From the NCBI RefSeq assembly GCF_031119335.1, contig NZ_JAVHXT010000021.1, positions 1 to 47,567 of the forward strand: DNA of 47,567 bases, in the 5' to 3' direction. Source of the stretch: Pedobacter sp. (GTDB lineage: Bacteria > Bacteroidota > Bacteroidia > Sphingobacteriales > Sphingobacteriaceae). This document shows positions 33,612 through 41,716 of this stretch, in pieces (the first letter of the stretch is position 1; each line of letters opens with the position of its first letter). The position numbers and the translations under genes are program-made. The notes beneath the pieces were generated by a model, which searched no databases, was not told the DNA's origin, and saw nothing but the letters and a program-made list of their open reading frames with translations.

Positions 33612-34257
33612 TAATGCCTGAAGTAGTTTTTTTGATCAGACTAAATGCCTTTGTAAATACAAGATACATTCCCAGAACCAAAAAAGCGTGTATATTCCAA
33701 ATAGCTCCAACCAAAAACTTATTTAGGTCAACAAAGGTGAAATAATTAGAGAGTATAAAGATGATGCTTGCTGTTGGAAAATATAACAGTATTCCCATAT
33801 TAACCCAGTTGATTGGAGAACCTAACCAGTTATCACTAAATCCACTTTTATAAAAATACGCTAAACATAGCGTAGTAATAATAAGTGCTTCGAGAGGTCT
33901 GGTGTAAGTATTAAATGTAAAAATGCTTTGAACAAAAGTGAAATTAATAATACATAGTAATGGGAAAACTACCATTAAGACCTTAATCAACTTTTTAATC
34001 ATCTTATCCTTAAAAATAGAACTAAAATAGGTTAAGAAAAAAAGAGCTTCAACTAAAGTATATATATGTAGCACCGGTAAGTTCTGAATACCAAATTTTG
34101 CTAAACCGACAGCAAATGCATTAATGAAGCCCGCCACAATCAGATAATAAAATATAACCTTAATAGATTTATCGGCATGTCTATTTTTATATATAAACAT
34201 GCCAATTGGTATTAAGATACTAAAGGGAACCACAATTCCCATAAAAAAACTACTCAT
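33604..34257 (-). CDS. Seven-helix membrane protein, paralogue A
   Basis: 217 residues with the same layout as paralogue B. Helices lie at about 3-22, 33-52, 59-80, 85-108, 120-138, 145-170 and 180-205. The motifs are as in B (LHIYTLVE, FNTYTRPLEALIIT, WVNMGILLYFPTA, IWNIHAFLVLGMYLVF). It begins 6 bp after the stop of the small PCPxxCD protein. The pair looks like a tandem duplication that is being kept. The function is unknown. Confidence 0.8.
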   Translation of the reverse strand: MSSFFMGIVVPFSILIPIGMFIYKNRHADKSIKVIFYYLIVAGFINAFAVGLAKFGIQNLPVLHIYTLVEALFFLTYFSSIFKDKMIKKLIKVLMVVFPLLCIINFTFVQSIFTFNTYTRPLEALIITTLCLAYFYKSGFSDNWLGSPINWVNMGILLYFPTASIIFILSNYFTFVDLNKFLVGAIWNIHAFLVLGMYLVFTKAFSLIKKTTSGINV

Positions 34258-34263
34258 TTCTTC

Positions 34264-34680
34264 TTATTCAATATACAAAGGACTAGTATTGTCGCACTGC
34301 ACTGGACACGGCTGCGTAAAATCATAAATATCACTATCATCTTCCTCATCACTTCCTACACCATCTGTATGAGCCACAATATCAGCGCCAGCTAAATCTA
34401 CAGGCACAATAAGTGCAGTAACATCATCTGGCAAATCTTCGTCCCCTTCTTTAACAGCAAAATATGCCCTGACTCCAGTTAGCGAATTTCTGATGTTACC
34501 ATGGTCATCTAGGCTTTGAAATTTCTCGATAATAGCCATCAAATCCGCTATCGGAATAAATACAGCTCTTGGAATGTTGGCTTCGGGCACTTTGTTAATT
34601 AATTGATTGCGAAAGCGTGTAACTCGATCAACAGCCTCTTGAAGAGGTACCGTTGGTACGTTAATTTTAGACTTCATCAT
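34264..34680 (-). CDS. Small conserved protein ending in a PCPxxCD motif
   Basis: 138 residues from the ATG at 34680 (MMKSKINVPTVPLQEAV). An upstream in-frame start at 34806 would add 42 basic, low-complexity residues in a leader that carries a hairpin, so I reject it. The body (PLQEAVDRVTRFRNQL...VRAYFAVKEGDEDLPDDVTALIVPVD) predicts alpha-beta structure. The tail is acidic (GSDEEDDSDIYD) and ends in FTQPCPVQCDNTSPLYIE, with Cys125 and Cys129. I have seen this C-terminal pattern in unnamed Bacteroidota proteins but know no function. It has no signal peptide. It is the first gene of the operon with the two membrane proteins and the kinase. Confidence 0.75.
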   Translation of the reverse strand: MMKSKINVPTVPLQEAVDRVTRFRNQLINKVPEANIPRAVFIPIADLMAIIEKFQSLDDHGNIRNSLTGVRAYFAVKEGDEDLPDDVTALIVPVDLAGADIVAHTDGVGSDEEDDSDIYDFTQPCPVQCDNTSPLYIE

Positions 34681-34708
34681 TTGTTTATTTGAGGGTAATT
34701 TAAAAATC

Positions 34709-34728
34709 AAACCCAATCTCATGGGTTT
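34709..34728 (-). promoter_or_regulatory. 7-bp leader hairpin before the small PCPxxCD gene
   Basis: AAACCCA (34709-34715) and TGGGTTT (34722-34728) form a perfect stem with a 6-nt loop, 28 bp upstream of the chosen ATG. This supports reading the region as an untranslated leader and not as the start of a longer protein. Confidence 0.4.
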
Positions 34729-34856
34729 TAAGTTTAGTTTATTTTTGTCGAATCTAATAAAAAAATGATATTTGCACTTGAAATAAAATACCTGTTTTTT
34801 ATTCACAGCTGCATATCAAGTACATTAATTCAATTAATGAATTATTTTTAAGCTTG

Positions 34857-34886
34857 TTGTGCAAATTCATATTAATAGTAAGTTTT
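34857..34886 (+). promoter_or_regulatory. Possible promoter of the response regulator gene
   Basis: TTG (34857-34859), a 19-nt spacer and TAAGTTTT (34879-34886), one mismatch from TAnnTTTG. It ends 15 bp before the ATG, so the leader would be very short. Confidence 0.4.
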
Positions 34887-34901
34887 TAGCCGTATTTTTA
34901 A

Positions 34902-35573
34902 ATGACAATTAACATAGCAATAGCAGATGACCAAAAATTATTCAGAAAGGGAATGATTGCATTAGTTAATTCCTTCGAAAGTATGTCTATCGTATTTGAA
35001 GCCGAGAACGGAAAACAGTTATTAACACTTTTAGAACAGGAGAAAGTAATACCAAACATCATCTTATTAGATCTTTCTATGCCTGAGATGAATGGATTGG
35101 AAGCTCTAAAAGTTATCAAAGAAACCCACCCTTCTATTGGCGTTATCATTCTAACTATTCACGAAGCTGAGCACCATATTTTAGCAACCATACAAGCAGG
35201 TGCAAATGCCTATTTGGCCAAAAATGCCGAACCAGAAGAAGTAGAAAAAGCGATTAGGGAAGTACACAAAAACGATTTCTATTTTACCATGCCCATGTTA
35301 GAGATCATGAGGAAAGGATTAATTAAAAAACCTCAACCCTTAAATCTAGATCAAAACGAAAACCCACTTTCGCCACGAGAAATCGAAGTGCTACAACTTA
35401 TTTGCAAGCAGTTTAGTAGTGTAGAAATTGCAGAAAAACTCTTTCTAAGTAACAGAACGGTAGAGGGGCATAGAAACAATCTTTTAACGAAAACTGGCAG
35501 CAGAAATACTGCTGGCCTAGTTTTATATGCCTTGAAACATAAATTGGTAGAGATAGACGAGCTGTCTAACTAA
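34902..35573 (+). CDS. NarL/FixJ-type DNA-binding response regulator
   Basis: 223-residue two-component regulator. The receiver domain (1-125) has the acidic pair at 9-10 and phospho-acceptor Asp57 in IILLDLSMPEMNG. The LuxR-type HTH (about 150-215) shows LSPREIEVLQLICKQFSSVEIAEKL and FLSNRTVEGHRNNLLTKTG. It is divergent from the operon that ends in the kinase, with 221 bp between the starts. It is the evident partner of that kinase and may control the divergent operon. Confidence 0.93.
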   Translation: MTINIAIADDQKLFRKGMIALVNSFESMSIVFEAENGKQLLTLLEQEKVIPNIILLDLSMPEMNGLEALKVIKETHPSIGVIILTIHEAEHHILATIQAGANAYLAKNAEPEEVEKAIREVHKNDFYFTMPMLEIMRKGLIKKPQPLNLDQNENPLSPREIEVLQLICKQFSSVEIAEKLFLSNRTVEGHRNNLLTKTGSRNTAGLVLYALKHKLVEIDELSN

Positions 35574-35706
35574 AGCGGCGATAAAAACTTGTTCCTAACT
35601 CAATTTTTAACCTCGCGGTCTACCTTACTTAACCAACCAATCTGAGTTCTATTATTAATGTGCTTTATATTTAAAACATAGGTTATTAATCGAACTTGAG
35701 TGACCC

Positions 35707-35720
35707 AGGTAAATTTACCT
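35707..35720. promoter_or_regulatory. Perfect 14-bp palindrome with adjacent half sites
   Basis: AGGTAAATTTACCT is exactly self-complementary. It is followed by AACTTACCTATTTAG (35733-35747), which repeats the TTACCTA half twenty-one bases later. It lies 122 bp upstream of the M15-like ATG and could be an operator for that gene. Confidence 0.4.
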
Positions 35721-35841
35721 AGTAAGCAAGCAAACTTACCTATTTAGCATTATACGCAAAACCGCTCTATTTTACTCATTTTATTATTTGTCACTTAGTA
35801 GTGTCAAAACAAGGCTCTCATCTAAACAAATAAGGAATAAA

Positions 35842-36381
35842 ATGAAGCATTACTTTTCTTACCCAATGAGTAACCATGTTGCCGATGATATGGTATCTGT
35901 AGGCAGTTTTACAGCTGAAGAAAATCAATTTAGAAATATTTCTAATGAAATTCTTCCAATTGTTAAAGAACTGATTAGTCACTGTGCGTCACATGGGCTA
36001 TTTATCAAGATACTAAGTAGGAATACCGTTATACGCAGATGTTTAATTAATGATTTGAATTTTGATATTACGGCAGCTTTAGAAGCTACAGAAAACCAAA
36101 TTGACTTAGCTTACCATAATTTCGGTCTTGCTTTCGGGATTGGAATATATGAAAGTTCTGCTTGCGGCCAACTTAAATACCTAGATCATCAGGTGTTTTA
36201 TGACAAAGTTGGAAGAATAGGAGAATCTATGGGTTTAACCTGGGCAGGCAACCACCCTTTCTTATCCAACTTACGCTACTTCGAAATTAGACCAACTTGG
36301 GCTAAAAGCATGAGCGAAAAGGAAATGATAAACGAGTTATATCGCAGAAAAGATGCCCAAATAAGCCTTATCGCTTCATAA
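35842..36381 (+). CDS. Degenerate M15-peptidase-like protein (probable pseudoenzyme)
   Basis: 179 residues from the ATG at 35842, which has AAGGA 5 nt ahead; a TTG 18 codons upstream is possible but weaker. The C-terminal half follows the M15 L-alanyl-D-glutamate/D-Ala-D-Ala peptidase layout: YHNFGLAFGIGI (90-101), IGESMGLTWAGNH (126-138), RYFEIRPTWAKSMSEKEMINEL (145-166). Active members read HxxGxAxD, WGGDW and PHF. Here His92 remains, but the Asp is Gly99 and the second His is Tyr146. The SGxR segment is also absent (LSRNT). No signal peptide. The gene has no stop or frameshift, so it is kept as an open frame. It probably binds and does not cut; function unknown. Confidence 0.75.
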   Translation: MKHYFSYPMSNHVADDMVSVGSFTAEENQFRNISNEILPIVKELISHCASHGLFIKILSRNTVIRRCLINDLNFDITAALEATENQIDLAYHNFGLAFGIGIYESSACGQLKYLDHQVFYDKVGRIGESMGLTWAGNHPFLSNLRYFEIRPTWAKSMSEKEMINELYRRKDAQISLIAS

Positions 36382-36431
36382 AGCTATACACAAAATTTAG
36401 CTCTCAACCGGTTCTTTTGCGAACCAAATCC

Positions 36432-36455
36432 AAAGCTCTGACCCGTCAGAGCTTT
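36432..36455. terminator. 11-bp hairpin between convergent genes
   Basis: AAAGCTCTGAC (36432-36442), CC, GTCAGAGCTTT (36445-36455) is a perfect stem. The A and T ends give each strand a short U stretch, so it can terminate both the M15-like gene and the minus-strand Rossmann-fold gene. Confidence 0.7.
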
Positions 36456-36485
36456 AAACGTTTTCATTCAATTTACTTTAGCTAT

Positions 36486-37202
36486 TCACAAATCGAAAGC
36501 ATCTGTACTAAACTTATTAACCTGGTAAAGTTTATCGTAATGACGCTTTTGCAAAAACTTGATATCTTTTGATCTAATTGTTCTCTCGGGGTACTCTTTT
36601 ACCAGCACATTTATCATTGCCGAAGCAATCTGTTTCATGGTAACTACTTTGTTTGGCATGAATATTTCGGCAAACGGATGCAGAAACTTCTTAAACTTAC
36701 GGCGAAAACCAAAAACCTTTTGCGAATGGAGTGGTAGTATCCATCCCGGCCTGAAATGATGCAGCCTTTTAAATGAGAGCTTATTTAGTGCATCTTCTGT
36801 CCTACCTATCATCCTTGCCGAAGCCAATTTACTGGTTTCTGTTCTATCCGCTTTGCTATGTGAAAGATAGTTGAACTTAATATCTGGATTGAGCATTAAT
36901 AATTTCACCGCAAAGTTCAGTGTAATATCAAATATAATTTGTTTATAAATATGCTCGCTCAGATACATCGAATCTATGGAAGCACAATAGAAACAAGCGT
37001 CAAAACCGGTCAACATCTCATCAAATCCATCCAGATCTAAGAAATCAGGAATAATCAACTGTCTTACCTTCGGGTGCTTAATAGGGTTTTCCCATCTGCT
37101 CACCAACAAAATCTCCGAGATATATGCATCTTCTAGACATTCTAGCAATATGCCCTCGCCAACAAAATTATTGGCACCAGTAATAATTACTTTGTAAGTC
37201 AT
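36486..37202 (-). CDS. Rossmann-fold NAD(P)-binding protein (epimerase/SDR-like)
   Basis: 238 residues of the short atypical SDR group. The dinucleotide motif is ITGANNFVGEGILLECL (7-23). After FNYLSHSKADRTETSKLA the active-site region differs from the usual YVSGAGTD...W-x3-K of its relatives, so its catalytic competence is unclear. The C-terminal half contains KRLHHFRPGWI, normal for the group. It lies 44 bp after the PorE-like gene's stop (which is upstream on the other side) but in the same direction, so it may be co-transcribed. Substrate unknown. Confidence 0.7.
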   Translation of the reverse strand: MTYKVIITGANNFVGEGILLECLEDAYISEILLVSRWENPIKHPKVRQLIIPDFLDLDGFDEMLTGFDACFYCASIDSMYLSEHIYKQIIFDITLNFAVKLLMLNPDIKFNYLSHSKADRTETSKLASARMIGRTEDALNKLSFKRLHHFRPGWILPLHSQKVFGFRRKFKKFLHPFAEIFMPNKVVTMKQIASAMINVLVKEYPERTIRSKDIKFLQKRHYDKLYQVNKFSTDAFDL

Positions 37203-37246
37203 TTGGAGATGATTTTAATCGTTTATGCTTTACTCACCCTATCTTT

Positions 37247-39199
37247 TTATTGTTTAACAATAGTAAACTCAGTACGTCTATTTAATTGGTGCTGCGCTTC
37301 AGTGCATTTTACGCCATTAGCGCATTTGTTCTTCAATCTGCTTTCACCATAGCCTTTAGCAGTAATTCTGTTTTTAGAAATACCTCTATCTATAATATAC
37401 TGTACTGCAGAGTTTGCCCTACTTTGTGATAACCACTGATTGTATTGATCGTTACCGCGACTATCGGTATGAGAGCCTAATTCAATCCAAATGTTCGGAT
37501 TGTCTTTCATGATCTTTACCAACTTGTCTAACTCTACAGCAGCATCCTTTCTTATGTTAGATTTATCGAAATCATAATAGATATTTTCAATTCTGATAGG
37601 AACATCAAGCTCAACAGGTAATAAGTATAAATCTTTTTTTATTACCGTATTAACGGTTAGATTTTTTGTAGATAAACTATCTAAATGAGATCTAAAACCA
37701 GTTTTCAATCCCTTTAAATCATAGTCGCTATCTTTTTCGAGATTGAAATTAAACTCGCCGTTCTCGTCGGTTTGCACCTGCAACGATTGTCCGTCTGGTT
37801 TTTTAATGGTTACCAAAGCATCTGCCAATGGTTCTTTAGTTTTTTCATTAAACACCTTACCAGCTAAGGTGAAAATTAGCTGCTGTACTTTATGTTCTGC
37901 AAAAGAATAGATATCATCTTCACCTTTTCCATCTACTCTATTAGAAGAAAGGAAACCTGATGTTTTTGAGTTCTTTAAGAATGCGAAATCATCTTGTGGC
38001 GAATTGTAGGGGTAGCCCATATTATTTGCTGTAGCTAAACGACCACCTTCATTTTTTGCGTAGAAAACATCTAAACCACCAATGCCTACCCTGCCATCAG
38101 TACTGAAATAGAAATCTCCCTGTTCGTCCACAAAAGGCGTGCGTTCGTTACCTTCAGAATTTAGTTCTTTAACATTTACTGCATCGCTCCAACCATTGGC
38201 TGTACGCTCGCATTTGTAAATATCTGTACCGCCTAATCCGCCAGGCATATCCGAAACAAAATATAAGGTTTTACCATCGGCGCTAACAAATGGATCACCC
38301 ACAGAATAGTCGTTTACACTGTTATACCTAAAAGGTACCGGATCAGACCAGTTACCGTCATCTTGCAACGTGCTGCTATAGATTTCGATATTGATGGTAG
38401 CCAGCTTGCCTTTGTTATAAACTGGTTTTTTGGGGATACGTGTAATAGCGAAGAAAACTTCTTTTCCGTCTGCAGAAAAACTTGCTGGACCAATATGGTA
38501 AGAAGTACCTGCCCTTAGCGGGAACTGATCTACAGAAGAGCTAGCAATATATAAACGCAAATACGATCTACCCGTCCAACCACTTGTGTTCGCATCTGGT
38601 TTTACAGAACCATCAAACCTTAAAAATGGGCGATTAATATCTTCTTTTTTACTCGGCTCGCGATCTGACGCAAAAACCAGTTCATTTTTATATAAACCTG
38701 CCCCCCATTCGCTAGCAGCAGTATTTATTCTTTGTTCATTAATGATATTTACCCTCTTTGGTGATTTCATCCAAACCATTGCCGAATCGCAGCTATTCAA
38801 CCACAAACCTAGCTGTTTACTAGGCACATCCTTTTGCGCATCGGCATAAGCTTTGTAATACGTTTTTGCTTCATTAAACTTTGCATTTTTTTGTAAAGCC
38901 TTTGCATAATTCAGCAAATGCACTGGCTTGTTATTCGATAATTTTACCGCAATTCCGTACCAACTTTCTGCTTCTATATAATTATTCACCAAAGCATAGC
39001 ATTCTCCCAATCGTTCTGCGGCATACAAGGTTTGCTTTTTTTGGTAACCCTGTTCATAAAGATCAATGGCCTTTGCATAATTATATAACTCATAATGCTT
39101 ATCAGCCTCGTTTAACACGTATTGTGCATAAGAAGAAATACTGCTTGCAATTAAGAATAAAGTTAAAATGAACCTTTGTATATTTTTTGAGACCTGCAT
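37247..39199 (-). CDS. PorE-like OmpA-family protein with TPR and beta-propeller repeats
   Basis: 650-residue envelope protein. Signal peptide (about 1-26, ISSYAQ), TPR-like helices (about 28-125), a PD40/WD40-like propeller (about 165-440, with repeats such as SADGKEVFFA and SADGKTLYFVSD), a carboxypeptidase-like domain (about 445-525) and a C-terminal OmpA domain (about 535-650) with the peptidoglycan-binding ELGSHTDSRGND and QWLSQSRA. This order is that of PorE, which anchors the type IX secretion machinery to the cell wall. It is next to a PorP/SprF gene (12 bp), which supports the assignment. It could instead be a cluster-specific paralogue serving its neighbours. Confidence 0.85.
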   Translation of the reverse strand: MQVSKNIQRFILTLFLIASSISSYAQYVLNEADKHYELYNYAKAIDLYEQGYQKKQTLYAAERLGECYALVNNYIEAESWYGIAVKLSNNKPVHLLNYAKALQKNAKFNEAKTYYKAYADAQKDVPSKQLGLWLNSCDSAMVWMKSPKRVNIINEQRINTAASEWGAGLYKNELVFASDREPSKKEDINRPFLRFDGSVKPDANTSGWTGRSYLRLYIASSSVDQFPLRAGTSYHIGPASFSADGKEVFFAITRIPKKPVYNKGKLATINIEIYSSTLQDDGNWSDPVPFRYNSVNDYSVGDPFVSADGKTLYFVSDMPGGLGGTDIYKCERTANGWSDAVNVKELNSEGNERTPFVDEQGDFYFSTDGRVGIGGLDVFYAKNEGGRLATANNMGYPYNSPQDDFAFLKNSKTSGFLSSNRVDGKGEDDIYSFAEHKVQQLIFTLAGKVFNEKTKEPLADALVTIKKPDGQSLQVQTDENGEFNFNLEKDSDYDLKGLKTGFRSHLDSLSTKNLTVNTVIKKDLYLLPVELDVPIRIENIYYDFDKSNIRKDAAVELDKLVKIMKDNPNIWIELGSHTDSRGNDQYNQWLSQSRANSAVQYIIDRGISKNRITAKGYGESRLKNKCANGVKCTEAQHQLNRRTEFTIVKQ

Positions 39200-39211
39200 T
39201 TTTAAATGGAA

Positions 39212-40177
39212 TTAGAAGAAACGCGGACTAGCCATACGTAACTTTTTATTATTGAAGAAGTAACCGATAGATATTTCGTGAGTACCGCCCAAATGTGCGC
39301 CCATGCTGCCTATTGCGTAATCATATGCGTAGCCAATGCGCAAAGTTTCTGATGGAAAAATCTGCATAGCTGCAACAGCCGAGTTTAGTGTCGATAAGTT
39401 TCTTTGTAAGTGATCTTTGTTGTAAAGTTTAACGGCCGTACGATACGAGCCTCCTATCCAAAACTTCTCTGCCAAGATCAAAAAGGCTGTGGCATCTAAA
39501 CTGGTAGGGCCGCCTCTATCATCTTTTAGCAAAAAAGAAGGTTTAAGTAATATTTCTCTAGATAGCGGTACTAAAACGCCAGCTGTTAGATAATAATGTG
39601 GTTTTGGCTGCGGGATGTAGGCATATCTATCGACGTTGATGTACTGTGACACTAGGTTATCCATGCTGAAACCTGCGTAAACACGGTCATTAGAAAAATA
39701 AACTCCAGCCCTTGCATCTGGTAAAATAGCATTTTGCATACCTACAGGCTGAAATTGCTCGAAATCGTTGGGGTTTAGCATAGCGCCATTAATACCCAAT
39801 TGTACTACACCAGCGCCCAAACCAAAAGCTAAACGAGAACTGCCATCTTCATTTAGTGGCAAGCGATAGGCATAATTAGCATAAGCCGTTAGGTTTTGCT
39901 GTGCCCCCAACTTATCACTGCTAATTTGCAGCGCTAAACCAACATTACCGTCGTTAGCAATGGCATCTACTGCTAAACTTGCTGTTTTTGGGGAACCATC
40001 AATTCCAGTCCATTGGTTTCTGTAAAAAGCGTGAACATTTAACTGCTCACGATAACCAGCATAGGCCGGATTGATATAAATCCCGTTAAACATATATTGG
40101 CTAAACTGAGCGTCTTGCTGGGCAAACACTACAGTTGTAGCAAATAGTAAAACGAGATTAGATAATATCTTTTTCAT
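39212..40177 (-). CDS. PorP/SprF family type IX secretion membrane protein
   Basis: 321 residues with a signal peptide (ending in VVFAQQ). DAQFSQYMFNGIYINPAYAG is the family hallmark right after cleavage, and an outer-membrane barrel follows, with RNQWTGIDGSPKT. Family members partner a specific T9SS cargo with a type B sorting domain and carry it to the cell surface. The gene immediately upstream (27 bp) encodes exactly such a cargo. Confidence 0.92.
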   Translation of the reverse strand: MKKILSNLVLLFATTVVFAQQDAQFSQYMFNGIYINPAYAGYREQLNVHAFYRNQWTGIDGSPKTASLAVDAIANDGNVGLALQISSDKLGAQQNLTAYANYAYRLPLNEDGSSRLAFGLGAGVVQLGINGAMLNPNDFEQFQPVGMQNAILPDARAGVYFSNDRVYAGFSMDNLVSQYINVDRYAYIPQPKPHYYLTAGVLVPLSREILLKPSFLLKDDRGGPTSLDATAFLILAEKFWIGGSYRTAVKLYNKDHLQRNLSTLNSAVAAMQIFPSETLRIGYAYDYAIGSMGAHLGGTHEISIGYFFNNKKLRMASPRFF

Positions 40178-40204
40178 TGTTTTTAGACCTCTACACTTTA
40201 AAAA

Positions 40205-41500
40205 CTATTTTTTGAACGCACGAATAAGCGTTACCCAACCTTTAAATACCTGCCAATCTGATGTGCCCGCCTCTTTCACACGTAGCACATAATAATAGGT
40301 ACCTTCGTTTAAGCCTTCGCCATTCCAATTGTTTTTATAGTTAGTTTGCTTGAAAACCTCATTACCCCACCTATTGATGATAGTTAAATCGTTCTCGGCA
40401 AATAAACCAAGACCACGTATTTCGAACGTATCGTTAGCGCCATCGCCATTAGGTGTAAATAGATTTGGAATATTTAGTGAAGTACCTGAAACAGCGTATT
40501 TGGTAAACCATGTAGTGTTTGCTGTTGCATCATTAGAAAATATCACACCATAACGTGTGTGTAAGCTAGGTAATGTGTTACTTCCCCTAACAATATCCCA
40601 TTTCGTACCCGAAACATATTGTGCTATACCTGCGTTAGCATCTTTAAACAAATTACCGTTGGTATAGCTATTGTGCTGTAAGCTCAAATCGGCTTTTAGC
40701 AATCTATCTGCGTAGATATGCCAATTTCTATCCATTCCCAATTCTGGCTTAATACCCGATAAGTTGGTAGCTGCATGATTTTGTACGCTGGCATAAATTC
40801 TACCGGCTTCTTTCATATCTACCGTTGCAGGTGTATAATCATCTACATCTATACCTATCGGAAATTCAAATTTGCCCGCCGCTGCGTAGTCTTTGATTAC
40901 ATGGCCGCTAATACTGTTATCTGTTACAAACATTCTTCTGGCACTGTAGTTAGTTGGCAAGCCCACTGCATCGAACCCTAAATTGTTACCATTTAAGATA
41001 ATATTTGCGCCATTAACAGCTAAATTCAGTTCGGCTCCTATATTTAATTGTGCGCCCAATGCCCCTACCGGATTAGTAGTACCATAACCCGGATCGGTAA
41101 GATTAGAAAGTACAATGTTGTTATCGTTCCTATGTTCAATTAAAAGTTTAATAAATGCACTGTTGTTACCATCAATATGAGTAGAACCTGCAGGCATATC
41201 TACATAATATGGGTTATCTCCAGGATTGTAGATTACAATTTTGCCAGTGCCACTAAATTTTGCTCCTTGGGCAATCCAAACATTTTTACTGTAAATCTCA
41301 AGTACTCCGTCTATCACCCAAACTGCATCTGGACCAAAAAAACTACCCTCGGTAAAGCGTTGTTCTATAGTGCCGCTAGCGATAGTAACAGTAGAATTAT
41401 CTACCGTAGAACTACCTGCACCATTTTGGGCAAGCAATTGAAAATTAGAACCGCAAAAAACGATTGCTAAAAGAGCAATTTTATATATAAAAACTTTCAT
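40205..41500 (-). CDS. Secreted surface protein with type B T9SS sorting domain (CHU_C)
   Basis: 431 residues. Signal peptide (about 1-25, QLLAQ) and a beta-rich, Asn/Gly-rich body (FSGTGKIVIYNPGDNPYYVDM, IILNGNNLGF). The last 85 residues form the gliding-associated C-terminal domain, with NIPNLFTPNGDGANDTF, INRWGNEVF and NWNGEGLNEGTYYYVLR. This domain directs type IX secretion and surface attachment. The body family is not recognised. It is followed by porP/sprF and porE-like genes, which probably export and anchor it. Confidence 0.88.
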   Translation of the reverse strand: MKVFIYKIALLAIVFCGSNFQLLAQNGAGSSTVDNSTVTIASGTIEQRFTEGSFFGPDAVWVIDGVLEIYSKNVWIAQGAKFSGTGKIVIYNPGDNPYYVDMPAGSTHIDGNNSAFIKLLIEHRNDNNIVLSNLTDPGYGTTNPVGALGAQLNIGAELNLAVNGANIILNGNNLGFDAVGLPTNYSARRMFVTDNSISGHVIKDYAAAGKFEFPIGIDVDDYTPATVDMKEAGRIYASVQNHAATNLSGIKPELGMDRNWHIYADRLLKADLSLQHNSYTNGNLFKDANAGIAQYVSGTKWDIVRGSNTLPSLHTRYGVIFSNDATANTTWFTKYAVSGTSLNIPNLFTPNGDGANDTFEIRGLGLFAENDLTIINRWGNEVFKQTNYKNNWNGEGLNEGTYYYVLRVKEAGTSDWQVFKGWVTLIRAFKK

Positions 41501-41568
41501 TCTAATAACTAATCTATTTTAGTTTTCGGCTATGATTTAACTGTAACTACTCTGTTTTAATAATGGTG

Positions 41569-41600
41569 CAAAGAAAAATATTAATTTAGGGCTGGGCAAA
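41569..41600 (-). promoter_or_regulatory. Possible promoter of the CHU_C-porP-porE operon
   Basis: Minus strand: TTTG (41600-41597), 20-nt spacer, TTTCTTTG (41576-41569), one mismatch from TAnnTTTG. It lies in the 216-bp gap upstream of the 41500 start. Confidence 0.35.
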
Positions 41601-41716
41601 AAATTAAACACTCACATCTACTCAGACTAAACGAACATCTTAAAAAGCTTACCAGCTCTATTCAAATAAATAATTCCGTTGTATATTTTGTAGCTTTTTC
41701 ATAAACATTGATATGT

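Noticed and set aside
34681..34806. N-terminal extension of the PCPxxCD protein (42 residues)
   Set aside because: Low-complexity basic residues, a leader hairpin inside it, and a good MMKSKINVP start downstream.
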